Shown here piece after piece: positions 45,160 through 53,177 of a stretch of DNA of 64,000 bases. The position numbers and the translations under genes are program-made. Numbering within the stretch: position 1 is the first letter of the stretch; every line of letters begins with the position of its first letter. This DNA is from Huintestinicola butyrica. Lineage in GTDB: Bacteria > Bacillota > Clostridia > Oscillospirales > Ruminococcaceae. The notes below the pieces were generated by a model. That model ran no database searches. It saw nothing but the letters and a program-made list of their open reading frames with translations, and had not been told where the DNA came from. The stretch covers positions 186,001 to 250,000 of the forward strand of contig NZ_JAOQKB010000002.1 in the NCBI RefSeq assembly GCF_025567215.1, given 5' to 3'.

Positions 45160-45936
45160 TTATTGCGATGAATTGTCCGATACCTGATTTTTCCTGCGGA
45201 TAAACCTGTCTGGTACAAATTTGCCCGAAAACATTCCGTTTTCACTGCCTGTGAAATACGAGCAGCCAAGCTCACTAAGCTCATTTGCCTCTTCCGCAGA
45301 AGAAACTCCCGCTGCAATGGTCTCTGCTCCAAGAACGCTGATAAACGAGGTAAGGGTGCTTATGCAGGAATCGGTGTCATAATCCTTGCCCAGCCTGCGG
45401 GTGATGCTTTCATTCAGCATAACATATTCAGGCTCCAGCTCGGCAAGCCTGAAAAGCGGAAACCTTTCGCTGTCAACACCTGTAAGCATTATATGATATC
45501 CTGCTTTTCTGAGCTGCTTTATGGACTCGCAGCTGCCGCTGTCGGCAAGAACGGATTCGGGCAGCTCAAAGCATATCCCCTGCGGGATAGCCTCTATTTT
45601 TGCCGTAAAATCCCTGACTGTCTTAACACAGTTGCTCTTGCCTAAAAGCATTTGGGGAATAAAAACCGAGACCCAGTCAAAATCAAGTCCACGGTCATTA
45701 AATTTTTCGGCAGCTTTCACCGTCTGGAGAAGTGCAAGCCTGAATATGGAAATACATCTGTCATCAACCTCAATAACAGGCATGAACTGCTCAGGCAGAA
45801 GCACGCCCTTATCGGGAGAATTAAGCCTTATGCTGCTCTGATAAAAAGCAGGAAGTTTTTCGGCAGATGACCATATGGCACGGTAGCGCATTTCTATGGC
45901 ACGCACGCCGTCAACCGTAGTATTTATATCAGACAT
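45160..45936 (-). CDS. Degenerate EAL-domain protein
   Basis: 258 residues from the ATG at 45936, preceded by GAGGTGA. The EAL barrel can be followed: P-D-K-G-V-L-L-P-E-Q-F-M-P-V-I-E, V-S-V-F-I-P, F-E-L-P-E-S, and A-A-G-V-S-S-A-E-E-A-N-E-L-S-E-L-G-C. The E-A-L triplet is lost, the metal-binding D-D-F-G is replaced by T-G-V-D-S, and the catalytic Lys before the barrel's sixth strand reads Met. It should not hydrolyse c-di-GMP but could still bind it, or only protein partners. No signal or membrane segment. It lies between two secreted-protein genes of the locus. Confidence 0.78.
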   Translation of the reverse strand: MSDINTTVDGVRAIEMRYRAIWSSAEKLPAFYQSSIRLNSPDKGVLLPEQFMPVIEVDDRCISIFRLALLQTVKAAEKFNDRGLDFDWVSVFIPQMLLGKSNCVKTVRDFTAKIEAIPQGICFELPESVLADSGSCESIKQLRKAGYHIMLTGVDSERFPLFRLAELEPEYVMLNESITRRLGKDYDTDSCISTLTSFISVLGAETIAAGVSSAEEANELSELGCSYFTGSENGMFSGKFVPDRFIRRKNQVSDNSSQ

Positions 45937-46081
45937 ATTTCTCACCTCAGTTTTCGGCTAAAATGTACAAATTTCGACACAAAGCAAGCGTAAAACGAAA
46001 AAATCTTATTATCCCTATAAACAACGCAAAGGTAATACCATACATTTCTGTACAGCATTACCCTCACTTTAAATTGTTAAA

Positions 46082-47095
46082 TTAAGCTCCGACTCCTTCT
46101 GAAGTTGTGGCAGTATCAAATTCTCCTAAAGAGAAAGCAAGGTCAATGTTCCAGCTCTGTCCTGCGTTGTCGTTAATGCAAGAAGCGCTCTCGCCCTCAA
46201 GCCATACACGAACTACAAAATCAAGGTGTCCATAGTTTTCTCCTGTTGCTGCAAGAGGAAGATCCATCATTGAATCCTTATATGCACCTGTTTTGTAAGC
46301 ATCTGTTGCATACACACCATCCGTTGTAATGTTAGAAGCTGTTTTTGCTGACTCTCCGCTTACAGCATTTGTGGAATCATAATAAGCACTATCTATGCCA
46401 TAGATTTTAGAACTAAGTGTGCTGGTGCTGTCATAGTCCAAAAAGGCAACTCTTACTGCCTTATACAGATCAGTGGAACCTGCATCATTAGGATTTTCAG
46501 GGTCATATGATGAAATAGTCATCTTATAGTAAATATCTCCTGTAGCCTCAGCTCCTGGTGCCTTTTTGTTTGTTCTGAGATGAACAGGAATATCAACATA
46601 GTATCCCGATGCTCCATCCGACTTTATTGGTTCACTCAATTTTGAGGTTCTCTGCTTCAATTCTGCCTCAGTATCCACTTCTGTAAACTCAGTAGCTGTT
46701 CTGCCGCCGTTGGTTGCATCTTTAGCATCATATAATTTTTTTCCGTCAACTGAAGAAGCAGGCTTGATCGCACCAATGCTTTCGTAATATTCATCTACTA
46801 CAACTGCACTTCCCCATCCAAGTTCAGTATCAACATCCTTTGGATGATTATTCTCGAAATTTTGACCGTCAAAAGCCAAAGCATTATTTCCTGTAACAGA
46901 AGCCAGCGAAATCTCCATACCTTCACCAACAGTTGCAGTCATATTAAGACCTGTCATCTCAACTTCCTTGTTCATGGTGAACCATGCGTATGTAGAAGTA
47001 GAAAGCATTGTGGCGGATAATGCAAGCATACCCACTGCAGGGATAATCTTCTTGGCAGCAGAATTCTTGTTGTTTTCGTTAGAACGAGTTTTCAT
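46082..47095 (-). CDS. Major SipW-type secreted protein (TasA-like signal)
   Basis: 337 residues. The N-terminus is basic, hydrophobic (about 17-32), then S-T-S-T-Y-A-W-F-T-M-N-K, a textbook SipW signal end. The mature chain is acidic, Ala/Ser/Asp-rich and beta-rich, ending with a V-R-V-W-L-E-G-x-x-x-x-C motif and a short disordered tail. GAAAGG precedes the ATG and a strong promoter stands about 80 bp upstream, so this is the first and probably most expressed gene of the train. By analogy with TasA and camelysins it could be a fibre subunit; this is inference. Confidence 0.82.
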   Translation of the reverse strand: MKTRSNENNKNSAAKKIIPAVGMLALSATMLSTSTYAWFTMNKEVEMTGLNMTATVGEGMEISLASVTGNNALAFDGQNFENNHPKDVDTELGWGSAVVVDEYYESIGAIKPASSVDGKKLYDAKDATNGGRTATEFTEVDTEAELKQRTSKLSEPIKSDGASGYYVDIPVHLRTNKKAPGAEATGDIYYKMTISSYDPENPNDAGSTDLYKAVRVAFLDYDSTSTLSSKIYGIDSAYYDSTNAVSGESAKTASNITTDGVYATDAYKTGAYKDSMMDLPLAATGENYGHLDFVVRVWLEGESASCINDNAGQSWNIDLAFSLGEFDTATTSEGVGA

Positions 47096-47170
47096 ATTTT
47101 ATCAGCCTTTCACAAAATTATATTAAGCAAAATAAGCCATAGGCATTGTTTTCTTAATTTACCTAATTTC

Positions 47171-47199
47171 AGTATACAACATCTGTCGTTCCATATCAA
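47171..47199 (-). promoter_or_regulatory. Strong sigma-A promoter of the SipW/AAA locus
   Basis: On the minus strand TTGATA, 17 bp, TATACT. It would start transcription near 47164, about 70 nt before the major secreted protein. No other clear promoter was seen down to 25.9 kb. From 47200 to 47365 the sequence is AT-rich with nothing else recognised. Confidence 0.75.
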
Positions 47200-47365
47200 A
47201 AAAAAGCCTTTAACAAATATAGACATTTTATGCAATCTTAACGTATTGTTTTGTGTATTTTTAGTATGTTTTATATTGTGAAAGTGTTCAATTAAGCAAT
47301 CAGTTTCGTTATATCAGCATATCCTTGCAAACAGACACGTTATGTCAAAAAAATTTGATAAACTG

Positions 47366-47467
47366 ATACTAAGAGCCAATTAAAAACTATACAAAAAATC
47401 GAGCATAATCTTGCGTATATGGATTATGCGATGATTTTTTGTCTATAGTTTTATTGGTGATTAGTAT
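47366..47467. repeat. 102-bp palindromic repeat, copy 2
   Basis: Same length and ends (ATACTAA / TTAGTAT) as copy 1 at 18119-18220, with 99 of 102 positions identical and in the same orientation. It lies between the promoter region of the SipW/AAA locus and the rplL terminator, away from any coding sequence. Confidence 0.9.
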
Positions 47468-47491
47468 GAATGCCCTAACGGCTGACAAACG

Positions 47492-47526
47492 AAAAAGGCT
47501 GCCGCACAAATGTGCAGCAGCCTTTG
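47492..47526 (-). terminator. Terminator after rplL
   Basis: AAAGGCTGC / GCAGCCTTT stem around GCACA..TGTGC, followed on the minus strand by TTTTTC. Confidence 0.85.
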
Positions 47527-47549
47527 AAAAGCTTATGTTATAACCCAGA

Positions 47550-47924
47550 TTACTTGAGTTCAACAGTAGCGCCGGCAGCTTCGAGCTTAGCCTTGAGCTC
47601 TTCAGCCTCAGCCTTGGGAGCAGCTTCCTTAAGAGTCTTAGGAGCAGCCTCAACAGCTTCCTTAGCTTCCTTAAGGGAAAGACCGCAAGCATCCTTAACA
47701 GCCTTGATAACGTCCATCTTCTTCTCACCGAAGGAAGCGAGAACAACGTCAAACTCAGTCTTCTCAGCCTCAGCAGCTGCGCCAGCACCTGCTGCAGGAC
47801 CTGCAGCTGCAACAACAGCTGTTACGCCGAATTCTTCCTGGATAGTCTCTACGAGCTCAGCAAGCTCAAGAACGGAAAGAACCTTGATTTCTTCTAAAAT
47901 ATTTGTAACTTTCTCAGAAGCCAT
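47550..47924 (-). CDS. rplL: 50S ribosomal protein L7/L12
   Basis: 124 residues: N-terminal dimerisation helices, an Ala/Gly/Glu hinge (about 38-55), and the conserved C-terminal domain that contacts elongation factors (K-T-E-F-D-V-V-L ... K-K-M-D-V-I-K-A-V-K). It is the multi-copy stalk protein of the large subunit. AAAGGAG precedes the ATG. Codon use is highly biased. It lies 60 bp after rplJ in the usual order. Confidence 0.98.
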   Translation of the reverse strand: MASEKVTNILEEIKVLSVLELAELVETIQEEFGVTAVVAAAGPAAGAGAAAEAEKTEFDVVLASFGEKKMDVIKAVKDACGLSLKEAKEAVEAAPKTLKEAAPKAEAEELKAKLEAAGATVELK

Positions 47925-47984
47925 GATAATAATCTCCTTTATATTTTGATTTAATTTTTTCAGGCAGCCATACGATCGTTATGA

Positions 47985-48497
47985 TCAAGCAGCCTCTTCC
48001 TCTGCCTTCTTGTCGGCGAGAGCCTTGAGTGTAGCAGCAAGCTTCTGCATGGGACCCTGGAGAGAGCCAACCAGCTGAGCAAGCAGTGTCTCCTTGGAAG
48101 GAATCTTGGAAAGAGCCTCAACACCCTTAGCGTCATAGATAACGCCGTCAACGTAGCCTGCCTTGAGGGTAAACTTATCGTCGTGTGCTTCAGCAAACTT
48201 ACCGAGGATTCTTGCGGGAGCGGTCTGATCGTGGTCGCAAACTGCGATTGCGGTTGTACCCTCGAGTACGCTGCAAAGATCATCAAGACCTGCTTCCTTG
48301 AGTGCGATACGGAGCATTGTGTTCTTTTCAACAAAGTAAGTTACACCTGCTTCTCTGAGCTCCTTTCTGAGCTGAGTATCTTCCTCAACGGTAATACCTC
48401 TGTAGTCAACAAGAACACCTGCTGAAGAATTCTTGATAAGATCAGTTACAACAGCAGCTCTTGCCTTCTTGGATTCGAGAACCTGTGCGCTTGGCAT
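47985..48497 (-). CDS. rplJ: 50S ribosomal protein L10
   Basis: 170 residues. Typical L10: V-L-V-D-Y-R-G-I-T-V, L-R-K-E-L-R-E-A-G-V, K-N-T-M-L-R-I-A-L, and a C-terminal helix that binds L7/L12 dimers. GGAGGTG precedes the ATG. It sits behind an L10-binding leader with an attenuator, so excess L10 lowers its own operon. rplK-rplA are not present next to it here. Confidence 0.98.
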   Translation of the reverse strand: MPSAQVLESKKARAAVVTDLIKNSSAGVLVDYRGITVEEDTQLRKELREAGVTYFVEKNTMLRIALKEAGLDDLCSVLEGTTAIAVCDHDQTAPARILGKFAEAHDDKFTLKAGYVDGVIYDAKGVEALSKIPSKETLLAQLVGSLQGPMQKLAATLKALADKKAEEEAA

Positions 48498-48554
48498 AAA
48501 ATTTCACCTCCGTAAAAAGTTGAAAATTATGCTACCCATTCATAAAAAGAAAAA

Positions 48555-48700
48555 CCTTTCCTTCAAATGACAGGAAAGGGCATACATTTATAATGTACAG
48601 CAATCTTTCCTCGGCAGGATTTACGATTTCTGCAAATTGCTTTGCATAGTCACCTGCTGTCTTTAGAATATGATAGCTCTTCATCGTTTTTAACGACTTT
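48555..48700 (-). ncRNA. L10 leader with attenuator
   Basis: On the minus strand AAAGACAGCAGGTG ... TAAATCCTGCCGAGGAAAG matches the Firmicutes L10 leader kink-turn core. It is followed by the attenuator hairpin CCTTTCC..GGAAAGG (48555-48579) and TTTTTC. L10 (with L7/L12) binding to the leader favours the terminator. Confidence 0.85.
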
Positions 48701-48703
48701 AAT

Positions 48704-48732
48704 ATAATATCATACTTTTCAGTGCTTGTCAA
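48704..48732 (-). promoter_or_regulatory. Sigma-A promoter of rplJ-rplL
   Basis: On the minus strand TTGACA, 17 bp, TATTAT, directly in front of the L10 leader. Confidence 0.85.
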
Positions 48733-48758
48733 GGGCTTTTTTGAATTTTTTGAATTTT

Positions 48759-49769
48759 TTAAATTTTTTTCTCATGCACGATGTTCCAGTATCTTTTCTT
48801 TTCGTTTTCGGAAAGCTCTGCCGCAAAATCCGCTTTCAGGGTCACGAAGCGTTTCAGGTCCCATATTATATGGTACATCAGCGCACGGGATTCAAACTCG
48901 CTGCGGTCTGCGGGCAGCTTCTCGGCAGAATAATGGGCAAACAGACCGTCAATATCCTCCAGCAGCCCTGCGGCATCGTTTATCTCATGGAACTCCCCGC
49001 TCATTTTCGCAAGGAAGTCCGATATGGGCTTGCCGTACTCATGTATGGGGTTCAGCGCCATAATATCCTTGTATATGCCCATAAGAACGCCGCACTGGCT
49101 TATGCGCATCTCAACATATTTCAGGAAATAATCCTTCTCCTCAGCAAAGGAGTTTCCGATGTATCTGAGGGAACAGTTTTTCAGGTCTGCCAGCAGCCGT
49201 GAAGTTTCGTCAAAGCATGAGCCTGTGTAGCCGCTTTTATCCTCCGCCAGGATATACACGGACATTCGGGAGATTATCTGCCTGATCTTTTCATCGGTAT
49301 CCTTTTGGATACTGCGTATCCTGCCGATGCCCGTGGGCACAAAAATGTTCATCAGAACGCCGATCCCTGCGCCGATAACAAAAAGCGTCAGCTCATTCTG
49401 CATTATCTGGGGAGAGCAGTCCGCCGAGGCGAAATAGTGAGTCGCAATAACGCTGTTCATGGCGGCTGCCTCATTCATATCAAGCCCGCTGCAGAATGCG
49501 AGAAATACCGCCAGAACCACTCCCAGAGCAGGGATACTGAACCCTGCCACCGAGAACACGGCAGTGCACAGCAGCGTTACCGCCGCAAAAGCCATCAGGC
49601 GCTTGAGCGTGACCATCACCGTTTCCTTGCGGGTATCGCAGACCGTCAGCAGGCAGATTATCCCCGCTGAAACGGCGTAGTTCAGCCCCAGACCGTATGC
49701 TATGGCCGCTGCAATGGCTGCTCCCACGGCTGTTTTGGCTATTTTCAGCCAGTTTATCCTTTGAGTCAT
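48759..49769 (-). CDS. Aromatic acid exporter/FUSC-like membrane protein
   Basis: 336 residues. The N-terminal ~145 residues hold about five or six hydrophobic helices with the motif K-T-A-V-G-A-A-I-A-A and later A-x-N-S-V-I-A-T-H, typical of the ArAE_1/DUF939-type proteins; the C-terminal ~190 residues form a cytoplasmic helical domain. Homologues are annotated as aromatic acid exporters, but substrates are rarely proven. It overlaps the phosphoesterase gene by 4 bp (ATGA). Downstream lies only an A-rich stretch, without a clear terminator. Confidence 0.75.
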   Translation of the reverse strand: MTQRINWLKIAKTAVGAAIAAAIAYGLGLNYAVSAGIICLLTVCDTRKETVMVTLKRLMAFAAVTLLCTAVFSVAGFSIPALGVVLAVFLAFCSGLDMNEAAAMNSVIATHYFASADCSPQIMQNELTLFVIGAGIGVLMNIFVPTGIGRIRSIQKDTDEKIRQIISRMSVYILAEDKSGYTGSCFDETSRLLADLKNCSLRYIGNSFAEEKDYFLKYVEMRISQCGVLMGIYKDIMALNPIHEYGKPISDFLAKMSGEFHEINDAAGLLEDIDGLFAHYSAEKLPADRSEFESRALMYHIIWDLKRFVTLKADFAAELSENEKKRYWNIVHEKKI

Positions 49770-50599
49770 TCTCCGTCCTCACCTTCGGGCAAAATGTCGA
49801 TAACAACAAGCTCAGGGTTGTTGAATATGCGGGGTATTCTTTCAATAGTACGGCTCAGTCCCCTGCTGACGATAAACGTCGTGTCATCAAAATCATATCT
49901 TCCGCCTGCATATTTCGGGAAAAGTCCCTGTCCCGGTGCATAAAGGCCGTTCATAAACGGAGGGAGCCGCCACTGTCCGCCATGAGCATGACCCGAAAGC
50001 ACCAGGTCAAATTTGCCGAACGAACGGTAAAAGTCAATCTTCTCGGGGAAATGGGCAAGGAGGACATTGAAGCTATTTGTATCGGCATTGTCGGCACACA
50101 CCTTCACGCTGTCGCCGATATCAGACTTTGCCGACGCTCCGCATATCACAATGCCGTCAATATCAACATTTTCACCCTGAAGCACGGTAACGCCGAAGCT
50201 CTCCGCACGCCTGCTGAAAGTTTCCCACATATTCCCCCAGTACTCATGATTACCCGAAACGTAGTAGCAGGGATATTTTTTCGCAATAGCTTTAAGCAAT
50301 GTGTCGGAATTTTTATTATCCGTCCTGTTGTCGAAAATATCACCTGTGAGCACGATAATATCAGGCTCAGCCGCATCTACTGCATTGATGAGACTTTTCA
50401 TATTCTTGCCGTATGAACAACTGTGCAGGTCGGATATCTGAACGATGCGCACTTTTTTGGTGACCTTGCGACTCACAAGTGTATAGCGGACTGTTCTCAG
50501 GGGAAAGCTTACAGCGGATAGTATAAAAACCACTGCCGCAAGCGCTCCAAGTATTTTCAGGAAGATGTATTTCTTTGTCGGCTTGTCCTTTTTCGTCAT
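49766..50599 (-). CDS. Membrane-anchored metallophosphoesterase, YkuE/YaeI type
   Basis: 277 residues. N-terminal membrane helix (about 14-32), then the calcineurin-like motifs I-S-D-L-H, L-T-G-D-I-F-D, S-G-N-H-E-Y-W, a lone His in L-A-H-F-P, and S-G-H-A-H-G-G-Q. The active site should face outside. Members of this group cleave phosphoester or pyrophosphate bonds in lipids, such as UDP-diacylglucosamine-like compounds; the substrate here is unknown. GGAGG precedes the ATG. It is coupled to the exporter-like gene. Confidence 0.88.
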   Translation of the reverse strand: MTKKDKPTKKYIFLKILGALAAVVFILSAVSFPLRTVRYTLVSRKVTKKVRIVQISDLHSCSYGKNMKSLINAVDAAEPDIIVLTGDIFDNRTDNKNSDTLLKAIAKKYPCYYVSGNHEYWGNMWETFSRRAESFGVTVLQGENVDIDGIVICGASAKSDIGDSVKVCADNADTNSFNVLLAHFPEKIDFYRSFGKFDLVLSGHAHGGQWRLPPFMNGLYAPGQGLFPKYAGGRYDFDDTTFIVSRGLSRTIERIPRIFNNPELVVIDILPEGEDGE

Positions 50600-50679
50600 C
50601 TTATTCCTCCGAAGTTTGTGATATGAATATTATAGCGCAATATAAGCGGCGTGTCAATGAGCCGCTAAGGGATTTTAAC

Positions 50680-50708
50680 TTGACAAAGCAATGATGGCAG
50701 TATATACT
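50680..50708 (+). promoter_or_regulatory. Sigma-A promoter for the malic enzyme gene
   Basis: TTGACA, 17 bp, TATACT, about 75 bp before the start codon. An AGCGGC/GCCGCT hairpin lies just upstream at 50645-50666. Confidence 0.8.
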
Positions 50709-50781
50709 AAAATTAAACAAATATACGCATATTATTTATAAGAGTGTATAAACATATGAATATACAGAAAGGAAATGTAAT

Positions 50782-51957
50782 ATGAACTATTCGGAAGAAG
50801 CACTGAAAAAACACAGCCAGTGGAAGGGCAAGATAGAAGTCATCAGCCGTGTTCCCCTTAAAACAAGGGACGACCTTTCTATCGCATACACCCCGGGCGT
50901 TGCGGCTCCCTGCCTTGCTATTGAAAAAGATCCCGACCTGAGCTATGAATACACACGCCGCTCCAATCTGGTGGCAGTCATCACAGACGGAACTGCCGTT
51001 CTGGGACTGGGCGACATCGGCCCTCTCGCCGCTATGCCTGTTATGGAGGGCAAGAGCGCACTGTTCAAGGAATTCGGCGATGTTGATGCCATTCCCATCT
51101 GCGTGGCTTCCAAGGACACTGAGGAGATCATCAAAACTGTACGCCTTATCTCAGGCTCATTTGGCGGAATAAATCTGGAGGACATCTCTGCTCCCCGCTG
51201 CTTTGAGATTGAGAGACGTCTCCAGGAGGAATGCGATATCCCCGTATTCCACGATGACCAGCACGGAACTGCCGTTGTAACTCTTGCGGCTGTCATCAAT
51301 GCTCTCAAGCTCACCAACAGGAAAATCGAGAACATCAAGGCTGTCACCAGCGGAGCAGGTGCTGCCGGCATTGCCATAGTCAAGCTGCTTATTGCAATGG
51401 GTCTGAAAAATGTTATTATGTGCGACCGCCACGGCGCTATTTACAAGGGCAGGGACGGTCAGAACCATGAAAAGGAGCTTATTGCCAACATCACAAACCA
51501 GAACTGCGAAAAGGGTACTCTTGCCGAGGTCATTAAGGGCGCTGACCTGTTTATCGGAGTTTCCGCACCTAACTGTGTTACCGAGGAAATGGTAAAGAGC
51601 ATGGCTCCCCAGCCTATCCTCTTCCCCATGGCAAACCCTGACCCCGAAATTCTTCCCGAGCTTGCCAAGAAAGCGGGCGCAGCCGTTGTGGGAACAGGCA
51701 GAAGCGATTATCCCAACCAGATAAACAACGTGCTTGCTTTCCCCGGCATTTTCAGAGGTGCTCTTGATGTGCGTGCCTCCCGCATAAACGATGAAATGAA
51801 CATTGCCGCAGCCCGTGCCATTGCGGAGTCAGTTCCTGCAGACAAGCTGTGCAGCGAATACATCATTCCCGATGCTCTTGACCACCAGATGGCTCAGAGA
51901 GTTGCGGAAGCTGTAAGAAAGGCTGCCATTGAAACGGGAGTTGCAAGAATCAAGTAA
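50782..51957 (+). CDS. Malic enzyme, NAD(P)-dependent, short form
   Basis: 391 residues. Malic signature Y-T-P-G-V-A-A-P-C, V-I-T-D-G-T-A-V-L-G-L-G-D-I-G, the divalent metal site F-H-D-D-Q-H-G-T, and the nucleotide fold S-G-A-G-A-A-G. It oxidatively decarboxylates malate to pyruvate; no C-terminal phosphotransacetylase-like domain is present, so this is the short bacterial form. AAAGGAAA precedes the ATG. Pyruvate from this enzyme can feed the pyruvate formate-lyase encoded just downstream on the other strand. Cofactor choice cannot be read safely. Confidence 0.95.
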   Translation: MNYSEEALKKHSQWKGKIEVISRVPLKTRDDLSIAYTPGVAAPCLAIEKDPDLSYEYTRRSNLVAVITDGTAVLGLGDIGPLAAMPVMEGKSALFKEFGDVDAIPICVASKDTEEIIKTVRLISGSFGGINLEDISAPRCFEIERRLQEECDIPVFHDDQHGTAVVTLAAVINALKLTNRKIENIKAVTSGAGAAGIAIVKLLIAMGLKNVIMCDRHGAIYKGRDGQNHEKELIANITNQNCEKGTLAEVIKGADLFIGVSAPNCVTEEMVKSMAPQPILFPMANPDPEILPELAKKAGAAVVGTGRSDYPNQINNVLAFPGIFRGALDVRASRINDEMNIAAARAIAESVPADKLCSEYIIPDALDHQMAQRVAEAVRKAAIETGVARIK

Positions 51958-51970
51958 GAATATATAACAC

Positions 51971-52010
51971 AAAAGCCATTGTCCGTATTGGACAATGGCT
52001 TTTAATTTTT
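51971..52010. terminator. Bidirectional terminator between malic enzyme and pflA genes
   Basis: Fourteen-base perfect arms (AAAAGCCATTGTCC / GGACAATGGCTTTT). Its right arm contains part of the pflA stop codon, so both converging genes use it. Confidence 0.9.
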
Positions 52011-52772
52011 GCTGTATTCAGCGGCAAGACCGTCCTTGATACCCTGCATAATGATATCACGGGCCTTTGCGGCTTCTGCCTTAGGAAGAGGCTCAACATC
52101 TTTAAGAGGATAATCAATGCCAAGATTCTGATATTTTACCTTGCCCATGTCGTGGTAAGGAAGAACATCGAGCGCCTTGACGGATTTCAGCTTTGAGATA
52201 AACATGCCCAGTTCGTGGAGATACTTCTCATTGTAAGTGATCCCGGGAACTACTACGTGACGTATCCAGAGCTGCTTCTTTTTGCTGCTTGCATACTCAG
52301 CGAAAGCAAGAATATTCTTGTTACTGTGACCTGTGAGCTTTTTGTGCTCCTCGTCATTGATATGCTTTATATCAAGCATGATAACATCGGTAACATCAAG
52401 CAGACGGTCAACATCGGCAGTATTTTCGGGATTGAATGTTATTCCCGAGGTATCGAGACAGGTGCTTATTCCCCTCTCATGAGCCTTTTCAAAAAGCTCG
52501 GTAAGGAAAGGAAGCTGAGCCATTGGCTCGCCGCCTGTGCAGGTGATTCCGCCGCCCTTGAGGAATTCCTTGACACCATCGTACATGGCAAGGATCTCAT
52601 CAACGGTAACAGGCTTGCCGATATCAGGGTGCTTTTCGCTGTGGAACTGCCATGTGTCGGGGTTATGGCAGTAAAGGCATCTCATAGGACATCCCTGGAA
52701 AAAGACGACGAACCTAATACCGGGTCCGTCGACTGTTCCGAAGGATTCTGTTGAATGAATGTAACCTATCAT
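52002..52772 (-). CDS. pflA: Pyruvate formate-lyase-activating enzyme
   Basis: 256 residues. Radical SAM cluster motif C-P-M-R-C-L-Y-C (C-x3-C-x2-C) near the N-terminus, G-G-I-T-C-T-G-G-E-P, and the PflA-style ending with L-P-Y-H. It makes the glycyl radical on pyruvate formate-lyase, here on the separate 80-residue radical domain. AGAAAG precedes the ATG. It lies 17 bp after that small gene, which makes co-transcription with its target likely. Confidence 0.95.
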   Translation of the reverse strand: MIGYIHSTESFGTVDGPGIRFVVFFQGCPMRCLYCHNPDTWQFHSEKHPDIGKPVTVDEILAMYDGVKEFLKGGGITCTGGEPMAQLPFLTELFEKAHERGISTCLDTSGITFNPENTADVDRLLDVTDVIMLDIKHINDEEHKKLTGHSNKNILAFAEYASSKKKQLWIRHVVVPGITYNEKYLHELGMFISKLKSVKALDVLPYHDMGKVKYQNLGIDYPLKDVEPLPKAEAAKARDIIMQGIKDGLAAEYSKN

Positions 52773-52789
52773 CTACAGAATACTTTCTA

Positions 52790-53032
52790 TTAAAGAGCTG
52801 CGTGGAATGTTCTGGAGATAACGTCGTCCTGCTGCTCCTTGGTAAGCTTGATGAAGTTTACTGCATATCCGGAAACACGGATAGTGAGCTGAGGATAGTT
52901 CTCGGGGTGCTTCTGAGCATCGAGAAGAGTATCACGTGTGAATACGTTAACGTTGAGGTGGTGGCCGCCCTTAACTGCATAACCGTCAAGAAGACCTACC
53001 AGGTTTTTGATCTGCTGTTCATTTGCTGCCAT
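52790..53032 (-). CDS. Stand-alone glycyl-radical domain of pyruvate formate-lyase (GrcA-like)
   Basis: 80 residues from the ATG at 53032 (AAAGGAG upstream). The sequence corresponds to the last part of a normal pyruvate formate-lyase: N-L-V-G-L-L-D-G-Y, L-N-V-N-V-F-T-R-D-T-L-L-D-A, and the radical loop R-V-S-G-Y-A with Gly55. The neighbouring pyruvate formate-lyase gene stops before this domain. GrcA (YfiD) of E. coli and T4 Y06I are known add-on domains that repair a cut enzyme; here the piece looks like an obligate second subunit. Confidence 0.9.
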   Translation of the reverse strand: MAANEQQIKNLVGLLDGYAVKGGHHLNVNVFTRDTLLDAQKHPENYPQLTIRVSGYAVNFIKLTKEQQDDVISRTFHAAL

Positions 53033-53129
53033 AGTAAAAACTCCTTTCAAAATAAAGGTGGATTTGTATTATACCGAATGAGTGTATTTTTATATGGCTA
53101 TAAGAAACACACTGTGGGGTTTATTTTAT

Positions 53130-53155
53130 GCTGACGGCCTATAAAGACCGTCAGC
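53130..53155 (-). other. Hairpin between the two pyruvate formate-lyase genes
   Basis: GCTGACGG / CCGTCAGC stem in the 145-bp gap, followed on the minus strand by ATAAAATAAA rather than a T run. It could block 3' exonucleases or act as a weak terminator. A TATAAT about 45 bp before the small gene may give it a second, private transcript. Confidence 0.6.
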
Positions 53156-53177
53156 CAAAATAATTCTTTGGAAGCGA

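Noticed and set aside
48532..48732. A 66-codon minus-strand frame in front of rplJ
   Set aside because: It covers the promoter, the conserved L10-leader core and the attenuator; the RNA explains the sequence and no ribosome site is present.
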